Assembly: GCA_029532415.1 (NCBI GenBank)
Contig: JAQOTA010000064.1
Span: 434,001-498,000 of the forward strand
Direction: 5' to 3'
Length of the DNA: 64,000 bases
Source: Marasmius tenuissimus
Lineage: Eukaryota > Basidiomycota > Agaricomycetes > Agaricales > Marasmiaceae
Shown: positions 57,201 to 64,000 of the stretch, piece after piece
How positions within the stretch are numbered: position 1 is the stretch's first letter
Layout: each line of letters starts with the position of its first letter
Notes under the pieces: model-generated
Told to the model about the DNA's origin: nothing
Database searches by the model: none
The model's input: the letters and a program-made list of their open reading frames with translations, nothing else
Translations under genes and position numbers: made by a program

Positions 57201-58330
57201 GGAAACACACGTTAGCCCGTCGCACCGAGTTGTCCGAGTCAATACATCGATCTTCGAGCCTTTTTCTTTTCGTCATATGTGTTTCCGATAATGCTGAATG
57301 GGAAGGATAATGCATATGAGCTGTATAGCATCACGAGGTCCCAAGTGAGACCCAACGACAGAATCGACAAAGATCCACACGGTCACGGTGGTTGGGCGTG
57401 AGGTTTGACCTGTTTCATTCGCAACAGGTCCCGGACCGAGTGAAAGTAACACAACGGAAGCTCTTGAGTAATGAAGAGGGGAGGTTTTGAAGTACTACGG
57501 GGCTGGGAGGATTGGAACAGTGGCCTGGTGATGGTGCGTATATGAGTGAAAGTATGAGAGAGAGAGAAAAGACACGCACGGCGCTCCTATTCCGTTTCTA
57601 TTGTACGCTGTTTCCTCCGAGACGGCTTGTAAAAATACTTCAGAACGATTATAGCGGTGAAAGGCAAAAACAACGCACTCGTACTGGAGCGCAACCCATT
57701 GACAGAGGTGGCCGATGCGGTAAAGTTAAAGTTCTATAGCGGCATGAGCCAGGCGGATCTCTGGGTCATCTTCTTCCGATTCCGTAGATCGTGCTGCATC
57801 AGCGTTATCTCTAATTCACGGACAGGGGACACGAGTGGTCAGTGCTGCGAAGAACAAACACCAAAAAAAAGTACCTGAAGCCTGGCTGTCGTGGAATGGC
57901 GCGGTATCTCCTCATAGACGATTATCTCAACGGATTGAGTATTTGGACACCAGAAACGACGACGAGGCTTTTGATTGATCTTGATCAGTATTCCAGCGAC
58001 GCGAAAATGAGATTGAAAACACGTACCTCATGGTCGGATCCCAGCCGTCCAGCTTCTCTACCATCGCCGATCTGTAGACGACGCCTTTCCAGAAACTCGA
58101 GATACCAATGGGGCGGAGGGATGAGGTGGTGGTGGTTGAAAACAGGTTTGAGCGGAGTTTCAAAAATGTGCAGCCTCGAGGCACCTATCCCGACACGTGC
58201 TGCAACCGAGTTAGGCCCTCCTTCAACTGCCCCCATCCAGACGTTGGGCTTGAGTGTTGAGGTGTGTCAAAGTTTCGCAGACGGAAACGGCCTCGGCGAC
58301 AAAAGGTTGCCAATTTTTGAGAGGCGGTAG
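57200..58330 (-). other. gene-like block X2, duplicate of 47.1-49.7 kb
   Basis: It shares ordered segments with block X1 and lacks its solo LTR. Minus-strand frames 57927-58184 and 57985-58236 overlap. One reads MGAVEGGPNSVAARVG and PPHWYLEFLERRRLQ, but no splice model is convincing. The family is not recognised. Confidence 0.3.
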
Positions 58331-58840
58331 CTCGAGAAATCCGACGTACAACATGGTGTTGCGAAGATACGTTTGTCTTTATTCTATATCAGCGTTTGTC
58401 TTGTCTAGCCACTTAGTGTACCCTCTATCTCACCTGCTCCTTCTTCAGAAGTACTCTGTGAAGAACACAGATACCCAATCAGTTTATCAGTGGGCAGGCT
58501 CAATGTGTACTCCAAGACGCGCTGACACTTTTATGCCGTTGGGCAACCCGACATCAAAAAGCAGCTGGAGTTTAGTGTCCCAAGCAAGAAGACCCTCACG
58601 TTCACCATGCTCGCGTAAGCATTTGATGGTTACGAAATCATGATGACCGACCGATTTTTTTGTGGCAACACCCGAGCAGCCTGGGTCATCGTCTGTACTC
58701 CACTCCTAGTATATTCTAGTTTTATCTGAAGTTATATATAAGAGCTACTAAGGAGCAAAGAGGCTTAGTAGATATTTGCGGTACAAGTGCCGCAGCGCTC
58801 ACCGACCCGATAAATTGAAAAGCTGACATTGTGATGACAA

Positions 58841-58930
58841 GATACGATGGTGTAGTGGATATTGTGACTAGTACTGTCATGCTCGCTCGCTCGGCTTTCA
58901 GAGGTAGCTCGTTCGAAACCCGCTGTAGTC
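58841..58930 (+). tRNA. degenerate tRNA-Glu-like sequence or SINE head
   Basis: An A box TGGTGTAGTGG (58848-58858) matches the tRNA-Glu consensus, and a B box CGTTCGAAACC lies at 58910-58920. Between them CGGCTTTCAGAGG could be an anticodon arm with TTC (Glu). The A-to-B spacing is about 20 bases too long, the acceptor ends do not pair, and only three of five T-stem pairs form. A run ATTATTTTTATTTTT follows. It is more likely a pseudo-tRNA or a tRNA-derived SINE head than a working gene, unless an intron explains the extra length. Confidence 0.35.
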
Positions 58931-58999
58931 AAAATTATTTTTATTTTTCTTATGCCCGGCGCGTCGTACCCTTCCAAAATTTGACTCGAGACTCCCATT

Positions 59000-61319
59000 T
59001 CGAATAATCCTTTGAGAATGACTTGCTACGATAAAGTGGGTAAGTATGCATTAAACAAGTCACACTAGGCGGTGTGTAAGTATTATTAAGTAGTAGGAGA
59101 TTATACAGTATATACACCTGTTCATAAAGTAGCAGACTTTTGAGAATCTAGTACCTACTTACTACTAAGTACTTGGTCTACAAATACTTCCCTATAATTT
59201 GACTAAGGCTTAGACAGTAGACTTACACTCTTGCCACTTGCCACTTGCCAGTTGGCGCTGGGGCCCACGGCACCGGTACTCGGCACCATTTCCGGTCCGG
59301 TGTTTTGCTGACACATCATGGTGAACGTGGGGGTCTTCCTAGACGCGTTGAGTTTAGTTTCCCGGAACATCCGACTTGAAGCCGTCGAATACAAACGTAT
59401 ATGGGGAAGATAAAAAGGCATTATTCTCAACCACGTCTTGTTTGAAGCCCATGACTCGTGAGTTTGAGCGTCCTCTCTTCATAATAGTTGCATCATCCCA
59501 TCAAGTAAAGCATAGATTTGGAATTAGCGTGCTGCACCTCAAGCTTCCTTCAGTAGCAGTGGTCTCTACCATTTCTTGCTCATCTCTGCCGATACTTATT
59601 GTTCAAGTACCAGTCCTTAAAAGACCATCTTGAAGGCAAGCAAACGCAAGGCTCGGTAATCATTAGCTGGTAATGACGAAAAACGGAAACTCAGAGGCCC
59701 GTCCAGGGACACCGTGCGTTATATACGCATGAGATCGTGATGGTTGAGCTAATTCCCCCTACTAGAGGGTCTCTCTTTAACACTGAAAAAAAATCGAGAT
59801 GTCATATGAGCTGGTTATGATCCGAGGTTGATAGCCACCAGATTCGTAACAATTACACCGTGTTCCTTCTGAACTCAGCACTAAATCTTCAAGCGTCGTC
59901 AGTTTTCAGCATCCCTGGCCCCTGGGCATTCGCTAAGTTACGTGCCCAACCGTGACTGTGCGTACCATGACTGTATGGTCTTCAATATGATCCTCAAATC
60001 TCATCCACGCTCGAGTATAGCCACCGATGTCTATTCGATAGCTTAGACATCACTTTGGTGGGTAGCCCGGATTAAAACCTCGCACTCTCTATGACCCTCG
60101 CTCGTGCTTCCCGAATCTCCGGTGGAGTCCCTTGAGCCAATTTCCATCAGCAAAATACCGGAAAGGTTGAGACATAGGTAGAATGGATTGGCGTAAGTAA
60201 AATACGCCGATCCGATAGTAGTGAATTTCAAGAGTGTTCTACCTTGGTACAAGTCCCGCAACGCGTTTACACGGTTGCGGGTGGCTATAAGAGTATCAGA
60301 ACACGGCGAGAACGGGGTTAAAACTTACCCAGAACTCGTTAAAACCCCCAAAATCCATGTCCGGGGTTGTACCCCGCCGAACTCATCACGATGAACGAAA
60401 CGCGTCGAACCCGATTTTGGGGCATTCCAAGCGGGTTTCAACCAGTTTTGGGTGGTTTCGACGCGTTTTGAGGTTTATAAGGACTATCGAATAAACAAAC
60501 TAGTTAGTATGGTCGATAGGCATACCAATAGATTTCGAAACCCTTACCGGTTTTCGCGATTCCCTTCGCGTTCTGCAGTTATCAGTGTATTCTACTCGTA
60601 CCAAGGGCTTTCTGACGAGATTCGAGATCTTAGAAGGTCTTTCACGGCAAGTTTTGGCAAGAAAACGCGTCTTTATTATGGACTAGACGCCGGAAAGTAC
60701 AGATAAGAGATCCCGGCCAACATAGATATATTTTTCTATCATATATGAGAGTCCGGCGCCTGATTTCCATATTCGTGAGGCTACACTTTGACGTTCTAAC
60801 GGAGATGTGGTTGAATGAGCGAGCTTCAGACGCGAGAAAATGGCTTACCTCGTTGGAAGCCCGGGAAAGTTTGTTAATTTCTCCTTTCCTCCCACTTCCA
60901 CCCTCATCAGTGACTCCTCCTGCCTCCATCTGCAACCACCCTTGATCCTGCAGGGTCTGAGGGACCTTTAGTAAGTTTTTTCCTTCCTGATCTTGCTCAG
61001 GATCGCATATCTGACAAACCGCTCATCAATACAGCTCCAAACCCATTTTCAACCAAAATCGACCTTTTTCTCTACCAAAACTCGGTTCATCTTCGATTGA
61101 GAGGCGTATTGAAGGTTCAGGGAGGTTACTGGGCTTTGGTGAGTCCCTAAACCGTATCTTGGGCGACTCAGAACACTGACCTTGCCTTTCTTTAAGCTGC
61201 CTTGGCCATCCTGCTCCCCTTCACCACTACCGGCATCTCATATTCGACCTTTAACGTTCACCAATCGACGACTAGCATCACCAGCCTCCCGAACCCGACC
61301 TCTGACGATAACGAAGACG
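59000..61319. other. no recognisable gene; repetitive patch at 60.29-60.48 kb
   Basis: The patch at 60290-60480 repeats GTT(A/T)AAACC, CCCCAAAAT and its complement, and CGACGCG motifs, resembling subterminal repeats of a transposon, but I find no matching end. A possible 5' intron of the next gene (GTGAGTCCC at 61141 to TTTAAG at about 61186) is present. No protein is recognised. Confidence 0.35.
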
Positions 61320-61992
61320 ATGAACGTTGCAGCCGCAGCCCCGACGCCGTTCAGCATAAGCTGCTTTTCCATCAATGACGAATCCCCCTACCAATCGACA
61401 TGTACGGCGTTATCTTTCGAAGACGAGGGTAAGTTAACCGTCAAATTTGTCAATGATTTTGACGGACTTACCTCTAACCTAGACCTCAAGTCATGGTTGA
61501 AGACCCACACCGAGATCGAGAAAGGTCATTCGCGTTCCGAGGGAGAGGGATTTTTGTATGCTTTCCGGATCGACGGAGTGGACTATTCTGACGTCACCGA
61601 CTGCGACCTCACCGACACCGCTGCGTTCAAAGTTGGCCGAACAGTGGATCCTCAGCGTCGGGAAACGGAGTGGAGGCAGCAGTGCCGTTCCCAGACGCAC
61701 ACATGGTACACACCCATCCAGGTCGAACACTGTCATTCCGTTGGTGAGTTTTCCTTCATATCCTGAGGAATAGCGAGGCTCTTAACTATTTGTAGAACGT
61801 CTCGTTCACGCTGTGTTGGAGAAGATTTGCGTGTCGAGGCTGCGCAAAGTATGCACCAATTGCGGGCGCACCCATAACGAAATTTTCTTGCTGTCCAGCG
61901 CTCCGGAAACCTTCAGGGATGTCATTGCGCCGCTGATCAAGGACCAGGACCGTGTTGATAAACTGGTGGGGAGGAGCCGATGGGTGGTCTAG
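61320..61992 (+). CDS. T5orf172/MUG113-type GIY-YIG superfamily protein
   Basis: Two exons (61320-61743, 61796-61992) total 621 bases, 206 residues. From about residue 75 the pattern matches the T5orf172 domain of the GIY-YIG nuclease superfamily. GFLYAFRI stands for the GIY-like first strand. FKVGRTVDPQRRETEW supplies the conserved K-x-G-R-T and R, and VERLVHAVLE gives the E-x2-H-x3-E signature. CTNCGRTHNEIFL is a C-x2-C-x3-H segment near the C-terminus, as in fungal MUG113-like proteins. The family is expected to act on DNA, but activity of this member is inference. I chose ATG 61320 because the open frame upstream lacks another ATG. Upstream exons are possible. It converges with the next gene, with stops 280 bases apart. 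Confidence 0.8.
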
Positions 61993-62271
61993 GCCGTTTG
62001 TAGATAATTTCTTGTTGTATCGTTACCATTTCTTGATGTATCATTAGCGAGTTGTATCTGTATATAGCGTGTTTCCCGACTGTAACAGAGAATTCAGTAA
62101 AGTAGAATCAAACGGACACGATAGAACTTACCATATCATACACGAGACTATGAGAATCCGACGTCTGTTAGCTTCAACGTGCAGGGCACGTCTACTAGTC
62201 CCTTGGGCCGCGAAGAGGCCAGACATCAACCAAGGGGTTTCAAAGTAGCTAAATGACAGTAGACGTCAAAA

Positions 62272-64000
62272 TTACAGCGCAGCATGCTCCATGTCCTCGT
62301 CGTCTTCGTCCATGGCGCCATCAACCTCATCTTCGTCGCTACGCTCTGAAGGCGCAGGGGACATGACCCAATCTTCAGATCCCGAAGAATCATCCTCCTG
62401 ATTGTCACCTTGCCTCACTACCTCCTCCTCTTCGTCGACAGGATCGCCGTTGTCGTCGGCAGATGGAACAACCTCCTCCCCGTTGGTGTCGTAACGAGGT
62501 AGGACCTGCGTATCGAGCCCTGCGTCTTTCTCGAAATACCGGAGATATTCGTGGAATTGGGGATGTCCGACCCCACCCCCACGAAATCTCATCACTGTGT
62601 CACGATCGGCGAACCTACAATGAAGGTGAGTTTGGGCTCGAGCTCACGACTGATCACTTACATTCCGACATGGTAAAATTTCCAGTCGTCTTCCTCAAGC
62701 TCTCTCTTTCTGCTAGAGTTCAGCGACATCAGCTGTCGCGCCAGTGATGTGGGTGCCAATCTCTTGCCAGTCTCGGATGGGCCATGGTTGAACGCGGGGA
62801 TGATATGGGCACTGCGAATGACATCTGCAGGGTCGACAAAGCCAAACGCGTTGGCATCTTCTGGAGGAGGGAAGAAGAGACAGTATAGGCGTTTGGCACG
62901 AAAGCCGGATATGTAGGTTGAGTCGATCTGGTACCAGCAAACCCAGAGAAACTCTACACGTTGGGTGATAGGCACCTTTTTCGTTAGAACCGAGGGCTCC
63001 AAACGAACATGAGTGTGAAAGGTGCCTATCACCTGAGCGTACTGGTAAGGGTGTTGGCTGTCATTGCCGACACCGTCTGGTGAGAGTGTGTAGATGTCGG
63101 GATGGAGGCGACTGTTGATGGAATCTTGGCCTCGCTGCCGGTCGTACGTATTGTAGTTGAACCGGATCGTTTTGTGCGCAAAGACGGTGTCGTTCGTGAA
63201 CGTGAGCTGTGAGCGTTCGTCAGTGGTGTACTCCGTCTTGGAGTCAGGCCCCAGCAGCCGGTGGAGAAGATGGTCCTTCAGCTTTGGTGTGAAGTCCTAG
63301 GACCCTTGTCAGACGATGTGAACTCCAGAGGGGTGAATAAGACCTACCCTGGTTGCCATATCCTCCTCAAACTCGCCGTTCTCTCCCTCGTCGATCCAGT
63401 TGATGTCGGACAACAGGACGCGGTGTTCTGTGCCCGCCAAGGTGTGGTGGTGTACGTTCGGATCTGTCTTTGTCAGAGGTTCTTGGCCGGCAGCGAGTAG
63501 TCGCTTCTTCTTCCCTATCCGTTTCTGTCTGGGCACAATCGGGACGTGAGTCTTGATAGAGTTTAATACGCGTTTCCGGCCTTCATGACGGACAATCTGG
63601 AGGCCGTGCTTCTGCTTGTTCGTCCTTCGGTAGAAGGACTTCACCTCCTGGTGTTGGCATTCACTCTAAAGGCTGGTTAGCACATGATTCACGAGAACGA
63701 ATGAGTAACTTACGTTGTGGGTCGTGTACGAGTCAGTCGTACCATACTCCTTGATGGCGCTCGGGTGGTCTCCAAGGAAATGGAGTTTGGCAGTTGCGAG
63801 GCTGAACTTCTTGACCCGGGCTCCAGACTTCTTTGGTGTGGTACCAGATCCATCAGCCTTTCGTTTGGCCGCTGCTACTGCACGTCGTCCCTGAGCCTCT
63901 ACCTCTCGTGGAGTCTCCGTGGTCTCGAATTTGTCGGAATCCTTTGCAAACTTCCTCAGACTCTTCCCCAACCTCGAGGTCGCATCCTCGAAAGAGACGA
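62272..64000 (-). CDS. large uncharacterised agaricomycete protein, 5' end beyond window
   Basis: Four exons are visible (64000-63714, 63665-63348, 63296-62662, 62614-62272), all in phase, giving at least 526 residues to the stop at 62272-62274. The open frame continues past the right edge. The N-terminal part is basic (AAAKRKADGSGTTPKKSGARVKK). The middle contains TIRFNYNTYDRQRGQDSIN and HPDIYTLSPDG. Later come EFLWVCWYQIDSTYISGFRAKRL, FGFVDPADVIRSAHIIPAF and YHVGMFADRDTVMRFRGGG. The C-terminus is strongly acidic (about 62275-62450, many D and E). I associate the NTYD..QDSIN / FVDPADVIR..H.IPAF / DRD..MR pattern with proteins abundant in Agaricomycetes that often sit beside large DNA transposons. 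That link is from memory and unproven. No enzymatic motif is evident. Confidence 0.75.
62967..63034. repeat. inverted repeat inside coding exon
   Basis: GTGATAGGCACCTTT and its exact complement AAAGGTGCCTATCAC lie about 38 bases apart within exon 3 of the edge gene. They encode the segments VIGTFHT and KKVPITQ. A stem of 15 bp could form in the transcript. Confidence 0.6.

Noticed and set aside
60290..60480. Inverted or tandem motif patch that might be a transposon end
   Set aside because: The motifs (CCCCAAAAT, AAACCCG) pair only in pieces, with no terminal repeat or target duplication found.
62463..62747. 94-codon plus-strand frame
   Set aside because: Antisense of the acidic C-terminus and exon 3 end of the edge gene.
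1..64000. CRISPR array, operons or bacterial-type regulatory sites
   Set aside because: Spliceosomal introns throughout show a eukaryotic genome, and no regularly spaced repeats exist.

Overview
The window looks like a fungal nuclear genome, most likely an agaricomycete basidiomycete. Genes are broken by many short introns of about 45-65 bases with GT(A/G)AGT-type donors. It contains a 7-TM-like protein family with Y/F-R-C-Y/F-x-I motifs that is common in Agaricomycetes, and a dense mixture of Tc1, hAT, LTR and MITE debris. I cannot name a species. Gene density is low, and large parts are repeat-derived or hold nothing I recognise.

Layout. 0-6 kb: little recognisable coding sequence, with a 922-bp terminal-inverted-repeat (TIR) element (4232-5153). 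6.3-11.5 kb: copy A of an uncharacterised multi-exon family (minus strand) with duplicated flanks. 15.26-15.73 kb: a 470-bp TIR element. 16.3-16.9 kb: a third fragment of the family's 3' flank. 18.9-19.8 kb: a minus-strand 7-TM-like gene. 22.0-26.0 kb: copy B, truncated at its 5' end and abutting a plus-strand gene (26.16-27.23 kb). 27.65-27.84 kb: a MITE. 28.92-30.44 kb: an apparently intact aryl-alcohol-dehydrogenase-type aldo/keto reductase, the best ordinary gene here. 31.0-39.55 kb: two tandem 7-TM-like paralogs. The first carries an in-frame TAG. The second has a MITE in its first intron and, in an exon, a Tc1 element which itself contains a complete hAT element. 39.55-43.2 kb: fragment D of the uncharacterised family plus its upstream flank, with a solo LTR and a G-rich TIR element. 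44.0-45.3 kb: another 7-TM-like gene. 46.6-49.7 kb: repeats, a solo LTR and a diverged gene-like block. 50.5-55.6 kb: copy C and its flank, homologous to the D flank. 57.2-58.3 kb: a second copy of the gene-like block. 58.8 kb: a degenerate tRNA-Glu-like sequence. 61.3-62.0 kb: a T5orf172/GIY-YIG-type gene. 62.27-64.0 kb: a convergent gene running off the right edge.

The clearest biology is a layered transposition history. A paralog in the same window preserves the empty Tc1 site, and target duplications are exact for the hAT and Tc1 elements. The hAT element keeps TIRs, an 8-bp target duplication and a 10-exon transposase whose exons add up to an open 861-residue frame with the D-D-E residues visible, so it may be recent and possibly active. 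The second theme is segmental duplication: a family of unknown function exists in four states (A, B, C and fragment D). Its flanks include a roughly 390-bp non-coding block that is far more conserved than its surroundings.
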